A DNA stretch of 64,000 bases from Orlajensenia stereocauli (GTDB lineage Bacteria > Actinomycetota > Actinomycetes > Actinomycetales > Microbacteriaceae), in the NCBI RefSeq assembly GCF_039548895.1, contig NZ_JBCLVG010000001.1. The stretch is one strand, 5' to 3'. The position numbers and the translations under genes were made by a program. The notes beneath the pieces were generated by a model. The model was not told where the DNA came from. It saw nothing but the letters and a program-made list of their open reading frames with translations, and ran no database searches. Positions within the stretch are counted from its first letter, which is position 1. The number at the start of each line of letters is the position of its first letter. Of this stretch, positions 55,675 to 64,000 are shown piece after piece.

Positions 55675-57711
55675 TCAGCGCGCCGGCACGACCTGCCAGA
55701 TCGTGAGGCTGTCGCCCCCGGCGATGGGCCGATCGCTCTCTTCCTCGAGGCAGGGCGAATCGAGGTGGACTGAGTCGTCGGACAGCACGAAGTCGACGTT
55801 CTCCTGCGCGAAGTTCGAGCATGCGTCGAAGGTGCTCAGGATCTGGTCGGGCGCGGGGTTGGACACGACCGGCTCGCCGATACCGGGGGTCCAGCCGACG
55901 CCCGCCAGCCTGTTCCACTGGAACTCGAACTGCCCGGACGGATCGACCGAGTCCCACATCTCGCGTGACGGCGCGCCCTGGAACCCGTTGTAGGCCTCGA
56001 CTCCCGATTCGAGGAGCATGGCTGTCGTGAGGCGACCTCCGATGCCCACCCAGGTCGTGTCGGAGTCCGCATCCAGCTTCATGATGGCCTGAGCTGTCGG
56101 TGTCTCACGCAGGTCGAGGACTCCGCGGTAGATCGGGTTCACTGTCACCGAGCCGAACAGCGACATGGCCACGAACACCGCGACCCCGGCCGCGGGCCGA
56201 GCTCGGGCGATGAGGTAGATGGCCACCGCTCCGCCGAGCGCGAGCAGCCACCAGGCCCCCGCGAGCGCGAGAGCCGGAGGCGATGCCGCGTACACGGCCG
56301 CCGCAATCCCCAGCTGCGACAACAGGAACAGGGCGGCCGTCCCGGCGGAGAACACCCGCCCTGGCCGGAACTCGGTGCTCAACTCCTTGACGATGAAGAC
56401 GACCATGACGATCGAGGCCAGTCCCACCCCGATGCGCACGCGGTTCGGAGTCGTGCGGTCGAGCAGCAGCAGGTGGGCGATCGCGTCCCAGCCGGGCACG
56501 AAGAGGAAGGCGAGGAAGACGACGATCGCCGCTGTCAGCGCGATGAGCTCCCATGGCAGTCGCCGCCGAGCACGCGCCGCCCGCACGATGAGCCAGCCGA
56601 CGACGGGGATGAGGAAGGCTCCGACGAAGAAGAAGGTCGATGCCTCGGATGAGTTGAGGCCGAGGAAGCCGCCCGTCTTGAGCGCCCGGGTGAATGACGA
56701 ACCGACGGCTGACGCCAGTGCGCCGAGATCGCTCGCCCCCGTCGACTGCAGTCGTTCCCCGGGGTATGCCGTGTTGAGGAAGGCGGCGACGGTCTGCTGC
56801 TTCGAATACAGCCAGATGCCGACGATGGCGGAGCCGACGAGGCCGGCCCCGATCACCAGCGTCGCACGGGCGAGGATGAAGCGCACGGGCATCCTCTCGC
56901 GCAGGACGCTGATGACCATGCCGATCGCGAAGAAGACGACGACGATTGCGACGGGAACGATGAACGGAACGTAGATTCCCATGGCCATCACAACGGTGAG
57001 ATAGGCCACGACCGCCGCCCAGGCCACCGGCCCGCCCCAGCTCCTCGAGCGCAGAGCCCACCACACCGCCGTCATGGTGGCGAGACCCCACACCACCGGC
57101 CAGAACGTGGTCTGCAGGAACCACCACTGGAAGAACGGACTGAAGTAGAACCCCACAGCCAGTCCGGCGGCCAGGATCGGCCGCCGTGGGAGCACGGTCA
57201 CGACGAAGCAGTAGACGGCGGCTATCAGGGCCAGCGCCGGGAGCCACCATTTGAGTGTGAGCGCGTGGTCGACGTCGAGGAAGAGGAACCCGAGGAGGTG
57301 AGGCCTGAAGGCCACGGACCAGTCAGCACGCGGAAGGTCCTGCGGCAGGGTGGCGTCCATGCCGCCGGGGAACGTCTCGTTGACGACCGGCAGACCCTGC
57401 TGGGCCTGACTGATCGCCCAGACGGTCTGCACGTTCCACTCGTCGGTGCGGATCATCTCGGGCTGGCCTGCGATGAGGTCGGGGTCGGCTCCATCGTGGA
57501 GTGAACCGTAGAACGCCCCCGAGGACGACCCGTTGATCGTCAGGGCTACGAGGATCGTCCCCGCGATCAGGAGGAGTGCTGGAACGACGAGGAGCACGCG
57601 CAGGCTGGGGAGCCCGTCAGCCCGGGGTGCCACCCAGCCGTCGTACCGGCGTCGAACCGCCCGGACACGATCTCCTCGTGTTGCTCGGGCGCGCGGATGC
57701 TGGTCGCTCAT
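55675..57711 (-). CDS. Polytopic membrane protein, possible GT-C-type glycosyltransferase
   Basis: A 678-residue protein with about 13 membrane helices (residues 38-535) and a C-terminal extracytoplasmic domain of about 130 residues with a cysteine pair (FDACSNF and LDSPCLEE). A DEW in the first loop (MIRTDEWNVQT) is in the position of the acidic residues of GT-C enzymes. The family is not certain; a glycan-modifying role is inferred from the neighbours. ATG 57711 is preferred to a start 19 codons upstream because the arginine-rich extension is not family-like. Confidence 0.72.
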   Translation of the reverse strand: MSDQHPRARATRGDRVRAVRRRYDGWVAPRADGLPSLRVLLVVPALLLIAGTILVALTINGSSSGAFYGSLHDGADPDLIAGQPEMIRTDEWNVQTVWAISQAQQGLPVVNETFPGGMDATLPQDLPRADWSVAFRPHLLGFLFLDVDHALTLKWWLPALALIAAVYCFVVTVLPRRPILAAGLAVGFYFSPFFQWWFLQTTFWPVVWGLATMTAVWWALRSRSWGGPVAWAAVVAYLTVVMAMGIYVPFIVPVAIVVVFFAIGMVISVLRERMPVRFILARATLVIGAGLVGSAIVGIWLYSKQQTVAAFLNTAYPGERLQSTGASDLGALASAVGSSFTRALKTGGFLGLNSSEASTFFFVGAFLIPVVGWLIVRAARARRRLPWELIALTAAIVVFLAFLFVPGWDAIAHLLLLDRTTPNRVRIGVGLASIVMVVFIVKELSTEFRPGRVFSAGTAALFLLSQLGIAAAVYAASPPALALAGAWWLLALGGAVAIYLIARARPAAGVAVFVAMSLFGSVTVNPIYRGVLDLRETPTAQAIMKLDADSDTTWVGIGGRLTTAMLLESGVEAYNGFQGAPSREMWDSVDPSGQFEFQWNRLAGVGWTPGIGEPVVSNPAPDQILSTFDACSNFAQENVDFVLSDDSVHLDSPCLEEESDRPIAGGDSLTIWQVVPAR

Positions 57712-57777
57712 GCACTCGTTCTCTCTGCGTCCTCGGACGCGCGTCGTCGGGTGCGGCCTGATGTGCACCCGATGGGA

Positions 57778-59178
57778 TTATTCCGCAGACCGCTTGCGAA
57801 CCCGCTGAGCGACCTTGCCGTAGACGGCCCTCACCCCGCCGGCTCGGAGGTAGTGGATCGTGCGCCCCACGTCGCGACGCCACCCGGCCCTGATGACGCG
57901 CGGACCGACGACACCGTGCGCGCCCCGGTGATGCCGGTTCGGGGGCAGCCTGTCGGCCGCGTGTGAGGGTGCGCGGCAGAACTCGACGAGAGGCCGGAGC
58001 GTCCGGCTCCAACGGAAGTCCTCCCGTATCCTGCCGACATTGGCCACGATGTCCGCGCGCAGCACGTCGTCGTACAGCACGTCCTCGAGGGCAGCGGCCA
58101 GGCCGGCCTCATCGCGCTCCTGGACGACACGGCCGAGACCGTTCGCCGAGACGAGAGACGCGAACGAGTCGCCGTCGGTACTGACGATGGGCAGTCCGGC
58201 CCACAGGTAGTCGAGGATGCGTGTGCGGAAGGAGAAGGTGGTCTCGATGTGCTGGAAGTGCGTCGACACCCCGAGGTCGGCATCGAGGAGGTAGTTCTGG
58301 CGGTCGTCGAAGTCGACCCAGGACTCGTTGAAGAACACGTTGCGCCCGGTCAGCCCGAGTTCGTCGGCCAGGCGGCGGCACCTGGCCACGATGTCCATCT
58401 CGGGCACGTCGGGGTTGGGGTGCTTGACCCCCATGAAGAACAGCCGCAGATCAGGCCTCGAGTCGGCGAGGAGCCCGACGGCACGGATGAGCGTCTCGGG
58501 GTCGAACCAGTTGTAGATGCCTCCGGCCCAGATGATCACCGTGTCATTCACGCCGATCCCTGGGACGACGCCTTTGATCGCGGGGCGGGTGCGCTCAGGC
58601 TCGACGGCGGCGATACCGAACGGCGCGATGCCGATGAGGCGATCGAGGTCATTGTCCTGCTGGTAGGTGTACGGGTTGACGCGCCCGACTCCAGCGAGCT
58701 GTCCGAGCCAGAAATTGCGCTGCAGCTCGCTGGCGCAGAGGAAGTAGTCGCCCAGCTGGAGTTGGTGGTTGAGCGAGGCGGTCGCATCCCTCACCTGATC
58801 GACCCATTGCTGCGTGGGGAGCTCACGTCCCTGCTCGAGCTGCTCCAGGTGGAGCGGATCGTAGATGTCGACGACCAGCACCTTCTCCGTGCGCTCGAGC
58901 GCCGGGAACAGGGCGAGAGCGTGACCCTGCAGGATGATGACGTCGGCCCAGGCCTCGTGCTCGTTGATCGACGACGGTCGATGGTGCGAGATCTCCAGGA
59001 TCTCGAAGTTCGGGTGCTGGATGGAGACGCGGTTCATGCTCAGCAGGCGGACTTCGTGCTCCTCAGCCAGTTCCCGCGCGATGTGCCAGGCCCTGATCGC
59101 CGGACCCGCCATCTTCTCCCCGACGGGATCCCCGGTGATGACGACCACTCGAGAACGGCTCGGCGTGACGGTGCTCAC
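57778..59178 (-). CDS. GT4-type glycosyltransferase (copy A)
   Basis: A 466-residue GT-B transferase. The N-terminal part begins SRVVVITGDPVGEKMAGPAIRAWHIARELAEEHEV and the C-terminal donor domain has IIWAGGIYNWFDPETLIRA and LDYLWAGLPIVSTDGD. A 60-residue basic C-terminus may contact the membrane. It is a clear paralogue of the protein at 61113. Donor and acceptor are unknown. The membrane protein gene follows 66 nt downstream in the same direction. Confidence 0.87.
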   Translation of the reverse strand: MSTVTPSRSRVVVITGDPVGEKMAGPAIRAWHIARELAEEHEVRLLSMNRVSIQHPNFEILEISHHRPSSINEHEAWADVIILQGHALALFPALERTEKVLVVDIYDPLHLEQLEQGRELPTQQWVDQVRDATASLNHQLQLGDYFLCASELQRNFWLGQLAGVGRVNPYTYQQDNDLDRLIGIAPFGIAAVEPERTRPAIKGVVPGIGVNDTVIIWAGGIYNWFDPETLIRAVGLLADSRPDLRLFFMGVKHPNPDVPEMDIVARCRRLADELGLTGRNVFFNESWVDFDDRQNYLLDADLGVSTHFQHIETTFSFRTRILDYLWAGLPIVSTDGDSFASLVSANGLGRVVQERDEAGLAAALEDVLYDDVLRADIVANVGRIREDFRWSRTLRPLVEFCRAPSHAADRLPPNRHHRGAHGVVGPRVIRAGWRRDVGRTIHYLRAGGVRAVYGKVAQRVRKRSAE

Positions 59179-59248
59179 TGGTTGTCTCCTGTCGTGGGGT
59201 GGCGGAGCGATCCCGCACCCTGGGGGTGGTGGTGCTGCATCCGGAGCC

Positions 59249-61072
59249 TCAGACGCTCGTGTCCGCTATGGATGCGAACGCTCGGGACAGCGAGCGGCCG
59301 GAGAGTTCCGCGTAGTGCACGGCGGTGGCATGCCCGTTCTCCCGCAGTTCGACGTGCACCGCATCGATGGTCAGGACTGAGCGCAGCGCGTCCTCCAGTC
59401 CCGATCCGTCCGCCGGGAGGAGGAGGGCGTTGTAGCCGTCGAGTACTTCGTAGCCGGTCCGCTCGTCCTGTCGGCCTATGTAAGCGGCTCCCAGCGACAT
59501 GAGGGCGATGGGCACGAGGCTGTTGACCGGTTCACCGAGCGAGACGATCGCCCGCGCCCCGACCAGCCGGAGCTCCGCGAGCGCCTCTGCACTGTCCGGC
59601 GCCTCCGCCCTGTGCTCGACGGTGGCACCGACCTCGGCCGCGAGCCGGTCGACAGTGGAGCGCACGGTGGCGTCGGCGCCGATGGTCACAACGACGCCTG
59701 CCGGGGAGGCTGCAGGGAGTGGTGCCGGTCGGAGGGCAGGTACGACCCTGTGGGGCACCTCCCACGCGGTCTCCGCCTGCAGCTGTCGCTGGGTCCAGCG
59801 GTTCGGCGCGACGTACTCGAATTCCGGGCGGTACTGCGAGATGATCCTGGCCTGGAGCCCGGGGTCGGTCGGGTGGAAGATGCTCTCGACGGTCGGCAGG
59901 AGGTACGCGGGCTTCCCAGCATCGACGGTCGAGAGCCAGACGGTGACTCCAGCCTTCCAGTCGGCCGCCACGGCAATCGAATCGCGCTGCTGGAGACGGG
60001 CGATGACGTCCTCGTCCGGCGCGGAATCCGAGTGCAGCTCGTGGATCACGGCGGCGTGCCCGCTCGCTCGGAGGGCCTCGACCTGCTGCTCGACGTAGTG
60101 CCGCCAGAGTCCATCGGTGGCGTCGGACACCACGACGTCGACGTCGACGGGCTGCGCGACCGTGCGGGTCAGGAACGAATCCGCCCACTGTCGCCAGAAC
60201 TTCCGCATCGATGCCAGTTCGCGCCATCCCTGGCTGTAGCCACGCGACGCGGACTCATGATGGACCAGCATGGCGGCGGGCTGGTAGTAGCAGCGAACGC
60301 CGTGGCGCCACGCCTGGAGCCCGTAGTCGACATCCTCGAACCCGAGCCAGTACTCGTCGTCGAGCACCCCCACCCGCTCGAAGGCGGACCGGGTGATGTA
60401 GACGCAGGCACCGGAGACCGACCTGTTGTACCCGGGCACGTTCGCCGAGGGCTTCGTCGCGGGCGCGCCGACGTGCAGGTGGCCGAACCACTGCGGCGCG
60501 AGCACGCGGGCGTAATACGTGCCGCCGTACTGGATCCGACCGTCGGGGTAGACGAGCTTCGGACTGACCATCCCGATGTTCTCGTCGATCTCGTACGCGC
60601 TGTACTGGAGCGCCTCCAGCCAGCCGGCCTTCGCGACGATGTCACTGTTGAGGAGCACGATGTCGTGGCGGGCGAGACGCATCCCGACATTGACCGTGCC
60701 GGCGAAACCGAGCCGCTCGTCCTTCAGCACGACGGTGATGCGATCGTTCTCCAGCTTCTTCAGCTCGGCGGCGTTCTCCGGCTGGCAGTAGTCATCGACG
60801 ATGATGACCTCGTAGTCGAACCCACCGCAGGTCTCCTCGATGCTCTTCAGGCACTCTGTGAGGAGCGGGAGGTCGTTGTAGCTCGGAATGACGATGCTCA
60901 CCGGCCGCCGATGCACCGCCGACCACGCGACCATCTCGGCGTTCGCGCCGAGGCCGCGGGTGTTGAGAGGATAGAACCACCCGGAGGAGAGGTTCTTGGC
61001 CGTCTGCTGGAAACGCGGAGGGATGACCCTGTAGACGCGGCGCGCGAGCGCGATCGGCAGATTTCTAACCAT
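59249..61072 (-). CDS. Large GT2-type glycosyltransferase with C-terminal GT-B-like part
   Basis: A 607-residue protein. The GT2 domain (about 55-300) has SIVIPSYNDLPLLTECLKSI, IIVDDYCQPEN, LLNSDIVAKAGWLE and FEDVDYGLQAWRHG. The C-terminal 290 residues resemble a degenerate GT-B or glycan-binding domain. Rhamnosyltransferase-like enzymes have this layout. ATG 61072 starts the family-like part. It is divergent from copy B at 61113 and lies upstream of copy A. Confidence 0.85.
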   Translation of the reverse strand: MVRNLPIALARRVYRVIPPRFQQTAKNLSSGWFYPLNTRGLGANAEMVAWSAVHRRPVSIVIPSYNDLPLLTECLKSIEETCGGFDYEVIIVDDYCQPENAAELKKLENDRITVVLKDERLGFAGTVNVGMRLARHDIVLLNSDIVAKAGWLEALQYSAYEIDENIGMVSPKLVYPDGRIQYGGTYYARVLAPQWFGHLHVGAPATKPSANVPGYNRSVSGACVYITRSAFERVGVLDDEYWLGFEDVDYGLQAWRHGVRCYYQPAAMLVHHESASRGYSQGWRELASMRKFWRQWADSFLTRTVAQPVDVDVVVSDATDGLWRHYVEQQVEALRASGHAAVIHELHSDSAPDEDVIARLQQRDSIAVAADWKAGVTVWLSTVDAGKPAYLLPTVESIFHPTDPGLQARIISQYRPEFEYVAPNRWTQRQLQAETAWEVPHRVVPALRPAPLPAASPAGVVVTIGADATVRSTVDRLAAEVGATVEHRAEAPDSAEALAELRLVGARAIVSLGEPVNSLVPIALMSLGAAYIGRQDERTGYEVLDGYNALLLPADGSGLEDALRSVLTIDAVHVELRENGHATAVHYAELSGRSLSRAFASIADTSV

Positions 61073-61112
61073 GAACGTGAGCCACCCCGGGAACCATAGG
61101 AAACAGGAGACC

Positions 61113-62492
61113 ATGCTACCGAGCGAAGAAGTCGATCACGAACCGGTGCGACGACGCCTGCTGGTGATCGCCCCCGATGTCGTCGGAGCGCGCATGGCCG
61201 GTCCCGGATTGCGTTTCGTGGCTATCGCCCGCGCGCTGGCACCCCACGTCGACGTGACGTTCGCGAGCGGCGTTGCGGGGAGCGGGGTCGTCGACTTCGA
61301 CGGATCGGACGTCACCGCTGTCGAGTACTCGTCGCGGGAGGAGCTCGAAGTACTCGTCGAGCGCACTGACGCCATCTTCTGCCAGTTCATCGACACCAAC
61401 GTGGCACGGCATGCCGTCGAATCCGGTACCCGGATCATCTACGACTTCTACAACGCCCTCCCCATCGAGACGATCGGCGCCGAGCGCATCAGCGGCTTCG
61501 ACACCGCCCCGGACAAGGACCGCGAGTTCGCCGAGCTGCTGCGCTACTTCCGCTTCTGCTGCATCACGGGCAGCCTCTTCGTCACCTCCAACGAGCGCCA
61601 GCGAGACTTCTGGCTCGGCTTCATGATGGCGTCGGGAGGGCTGATCCCGAGCACGCTGGACGCGCGCGATGAGAAGGACATCCTCCCGCTCCTGCCCTTC
61701 GGCATGGAGAATCACGAGCCTGTGCGCTCGCGCGCCGGCCTCCGGGGTTCTCACGGCATCTCCGAGGACGACTTCGTGCTGATCTGGGCCGGAGGGATCT
61801 GGGACTGGTTCGACGCCGAGACGCCGATTCGTGCCGTTGCCGCACTGTCCCAGGACGACCCGCGGATCAAGCTCGTCTTCTACGGCACCGAGCACCCGAA
61901 CGCCGTGATCGGCCGCCCCAAGGCCGTCGATCGTGCCCGCTCCCTCGCCCAGGAGCTGGGCGTCCTGGGGACGCAGGTGATCTTCCTGGACGCCTGGGTC
62001 CCGGCTGCAGAACGGGCGGACTACCTGCTCGACGCCGACGTGGCCGTGTCGGCTCACCATCCGTCCCTCGAAACCCGGTTCGCGTTCCGCACGCGCATCC
62101 TCGACCACTTCTGGGCCCGCCTTCCGAGCGTCGTCAGCGAGGGCGACTGGTTCGCCGAGTACATCCGGGATGAGGGCTTGGGACTGGTCGTCCCGTGCTC
62201 TGACGTCGATGCCATGGCTGATGCCATCGGCCGGATGGCGTCGGACGCTGCCCTGCGTTCAGCCACCGTTGAGCGCATCGACGCCGTGCGCGACGGCTGG
62301 CGGTGGGACGCGACGACGGCGAGCCTGGTGCATGCACTGACTGACGGCTGGGGCGCGCTGCAGCCCGGCCGAGTGCCGGCGGATGACGCAGGCGTCGAGA
62401 TGCCGCTCGTCTCCCAGCGACGGTCCGCCTTCCGGGAACGCGTGTCGGGCAGTCGCCTGGGCGGTGCCTACAGATCGATCCGACGGCGCTGA
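61113..62492 (+). CDS. GT4-type glycosyltransferase (copy B)
   Basis: A 459-residue paralogue of the protein at 57778. It starts RRRLLVIAPDVVGARMAGPGLRFVAIARALAPHVDV and has LIWAGGIWDWFDAETPIRA and LDHFWARLPSVVSEGD in the donor domain. ATG 61113 has AGGAG close upstream and sits 40 bp from the divergent GT2 gene. It faces the last glycosyltransferase across 17 bp. Confidence 0.87.
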   Translation: MLPSEEVDHEPVRRRLLVIAPDVVGARMAGPGLRFVAIARALAPHVDVTFASGVAGSGVVDFDGSDVTAVEYSSREELEVLVERTDAIFCQFIDTNVARHAVESGTRIIYDFYNALPIETIGAERISGFDTAPDKDREFAELLRYFRFCCITGSLFVTSNERQRDFWLGFMMASGGLIPSTLDARDEKDILPLLPFGMENHEPVRSRAGLRGSHGISEDDFVLIWAGGIWDWFDAETPIRAVAALSQDDPRIKLVFYGTEHPNAVIGRPKAVDRARSLAQELGVLGTQVIFLDAWVPAAERADYLLDADVAVSAHHPSLETRFAFRTRILDHFWARLPSVVSEGDWFAEYIRDEGLGLVVPCSDVDAMADAIGRMASDAALRSATVERIDAVRDGWRWDATTASLVHALTDGWGALQPGRVPADDAGVEMPLVSQRRSAFRERVSGSRLGGAYRSIRRR

Positions 62493-62509
62493 GCGTCAGC
62501 GGTGAGCGG

Positions 62510-64000
62510 TCAGGCGTCGCGTCCGTCGCTGGGCGACAACGAGTCGTAGAAACTCCGCACCCGGTCCAGGATGATCGGCCAGGTGAACCGCGCGGCGGTC
62601 TCGAGCCCGGCCGCGCGCAGGCGCTCCTGCTCGGCCGGATCGGCGAGGAGTCGCTCGATCGCCTCGGCCAAGCCGGCCGCGTCGTCCTGGCCGACCATGA
62701 TGCAGTTCTCGTCTGCGACGCAGAAGTCCCGGTTCCCATGCGAATCCGTGGTGATCACCGGGCATCCGGCCGCCATGGCCTCGAGGATGGGGAGACAGTA
62801 ACCCTCGTGGCGTGACGTCTGCACGAAGACCGTGGCCGTGTTGTACAGCTCGTTGACGCCGGCATCGCTCGGACGCTCGACGTAGTCGGCTCGCTGGTCG
62901 TCCACGAGGTCGGGCTCCGTGCCGAACAAAAGGAGACGCGGGCGGCGGTCGCCGAGCGACTTCCACGCTGCCAGGGTCATGGCGAAGTTCTTCTGGAAGA
63001 ACGATCGCCCGACGGCCAGCACGGTGTCACTGCGACGCTCCACGTCAGGGAGCGGGTGGAACACCTCGGGGTTGAAGCCGTGCGGGATGAGCTCAGCGAC
63101 GACACCGATCCCGGCGAGCTCCTGCTGCTGGTACCGCGCTTCGGTGATCGTCACCATCTCGTGTCGATAGCTCGCCACCACTGCCGCTCGCGCCACCGCG
63201 TTGTCAGGGTAGAACCAGGTCTCGAACTCCTGGACGAAGTTGACGGGGATGCCTCGATTGACGCTGGCGAGCCAGACGACGTCAGCGGTCTCCCACCAGG
63301 TCGCCACCTTCACCGCATCCTCGTTCCGCAGCGAGAGCATGAGGTCCTCGTAGCTGCGGAATGAGCGCACCGGAACCTGCAGCTCGAACCATGTCGGCTC
63401 CCCCTCGAGGGACCAGATGGCGACGTCCAGGCCGCGGGCTGCCAGGCCGTTCGCGATCTCGAAGACCGCGCGGATGCCGCCGCTGATGGAGGTCGCGTTG
63501 AGCACGAAGATCACCCGGCGGCGTCCGTCGGTGCCGTCGACGATGCGCCCCTCGAGCCACGCCCGGCGGTCGTCGGAGTCGGAGGGGAGCGGGAAGACCG
63601 CGACGTCGAGCACCACGGCCGGGAAGACGAGCGTACGTACATTGGCGCGCCAGCCGCTCGCGATCAACGCCGCGACCTGGTCGTCGATCGGAAGCGAGGC
63701 GATCTCACGACGGGGCGTGGCGACCCTGTCCACAGCGCTGCTGGTGACGTAGAAGCCGTGCGCCACCGCAGCGAGCGCGTAGCGGGGGATCAGATTCTGA
63801 CCGACGTCGACAGCCTGGCCCGTCGCCGCGGTCCAGCGAGACGAACGCCGGTCGTACTCGATGCCTGCGACGATCGAACCGTCGACCCTGTGCGCAGGCG
63901 TCGCGAAGCCCACCTCGCCGTCGGGGTGGTACTCGTAGGCGGCGTGCTGCAGGCGCACGATCTGCGTCGCGGTCACCCGCGCCTCCGCCAGATCGATGAT
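62510..64000 (-). CDS. Two-domain glycosyltransferase, 5' end beyond the window
   Basis: The frame is open to the right edge without a stop, so at least 496 residues are visible and the start lies outside. The N-terminal visible part (about 1-155) reads like the end of a GT2 domain (HAAYEYHPDGEVGFATP, VDGSIVAGIEYDRRSSRW). The C-terminal part is a GT-B/GT4 enzyme: VIFVLNATSISGGIRAVFE, VAVGRSFFQKNFAMTL and HEGYCLPILEAMAAGCPVI. The GTG at 63976 is probably not the true start. This points to a bifunctional transferase in the glycan locus. Confidence 0.82.
   Translation of the reverse strand: MIDLAEARVTATQIVRLQHAAYEYHPDGEVGFATPAHRVDGSIVAGIEYDRRSSRWTAATGQAVDVGQNLIPRYALAAVAHGFYVTSSAVDRVATPRREIASLPIDDQVAALIASGWRANVRTLVFPAVVLDVAVFPLPSDSDDRRAWLEGRIVDGTDGRRRVIFVLNATSISGGIRAVFEIANGLAARGLDVAIWSLEGEPTWFELQVPVRSFRSYEDLMLSLRNEDAVKVATWWETADVVWLASVNRGIPVNFVQEFETWFYPDNAVARAAVVASYRHEMVTITEARYQQQELAGIGVVAELIPHGFNPEVFHPLPDVERRSDTVLAVGRSFFQKNFAMTLAAWKSLGDRRPRLLLFGTEPDLVDDQRADYVERPSDAGVNELYNTATVFVQTSRHEGYCLPILEAMAAGCPVITTDSHGNRDFCVADENCIMVGQDDAAGLAEAIERLLADPAEQERLRAAGLETAARFTWPIILDRVRSFYDSLSPSDGRDA

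Overview
This window is chromosomal DNA of a high-GC actinobacterium, most likely of the family Microbacteriaceae. The evidence is the GC-rich codon usage, two WhiB proteins, the mycothiol-type sigma factor/anti-sigma pair, the MtrA-MtrB-LpqB system, DUF3499, DUF5719 and the MoxR/DUF58/DUF4129/DUF4350 operon. From memory, the order of many core genes follows the Mycobacterium tuberculosis Rv3213c-Rv3260c neighbourhood (sigH-rshA, aroA, rsgA, whiB1-pdtaS, secA-hpf-comF-lpqB-mtrB-mtrA, ahcY, DUF3499, Rv3259-like protein, whiB2). No tRNA, rRNA, CRISPR array, prophage or insertion sequence was seen.

Layout. 1-1.7 kb: the start of an MMPL exporter with a palindromic operator, then the redox stress pair rsrA/sigR read leftward from a promoter that matches the SigR consensus. 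1.7-5.7 kb: aroA, rsgA, bcp, a small lipoprotein and a small membrane protein. 5.9-10.7 kb: whiB1, sensor kinase pdtaS, an orphan SAF-domain/CpaE-like ATPase pair, a small HTH protein and a hypothetical protein. 10.8-20 kb: DUF6459 protein, secA, hpf, comF and lpqB-mtrB-mtrA, covering secretion, ribosome hibernation and cell-wall/cell-cycle signalling. 20.1-29.7 kb: a translationally coupled MoxR operon, with a fur-katA peroxide module lying between DUF58 and the SpoIIM/RDD pair.

29.8-38.7 kb: ahcY, DUF3499, a zincin-like protein without HExxH, DUF5719, a very large glycosyltransferase/membrane fusion, whiB2, galE and an unannotated 52-residue membrane peptide. 38.7-44.4 kb: a GlxA-type AraC regulator with an inverted repeat in front, an OafA-type acyltransferase, manA and an acyl-CoA dehydrogenase. 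44.5-64 kb: a surface polysaccharide locus with two tandem O-antigen-ligase-like proteins, a flippase, at least seven glycosyltransferases, a HAD phosphatase, a polytopic membrane protein and a 996-residue secreted repeat protein. The last glycosyltransferase runs off the right edge.

How the genes work together. galE and manA can supply sugar nucleotide precursors. The glycosyltransferases, flippase and ligase/polymerase-like proteins can build and export a surface glycan, and the acyltransferase could decorate it. SigR/RsrA, WhiB1/WhiB2, Fur/catalase and Bcp form a redox-response layer. MtrAB-LpqB and the MoxR operon point to envelope homeostasis. Two window-wide signals stand out: many genes look leaderless (TAnnnT about 6-8 nt before the start codon), and the hexamer GGATGC/GCATCC is clearly over-represented on both strands.
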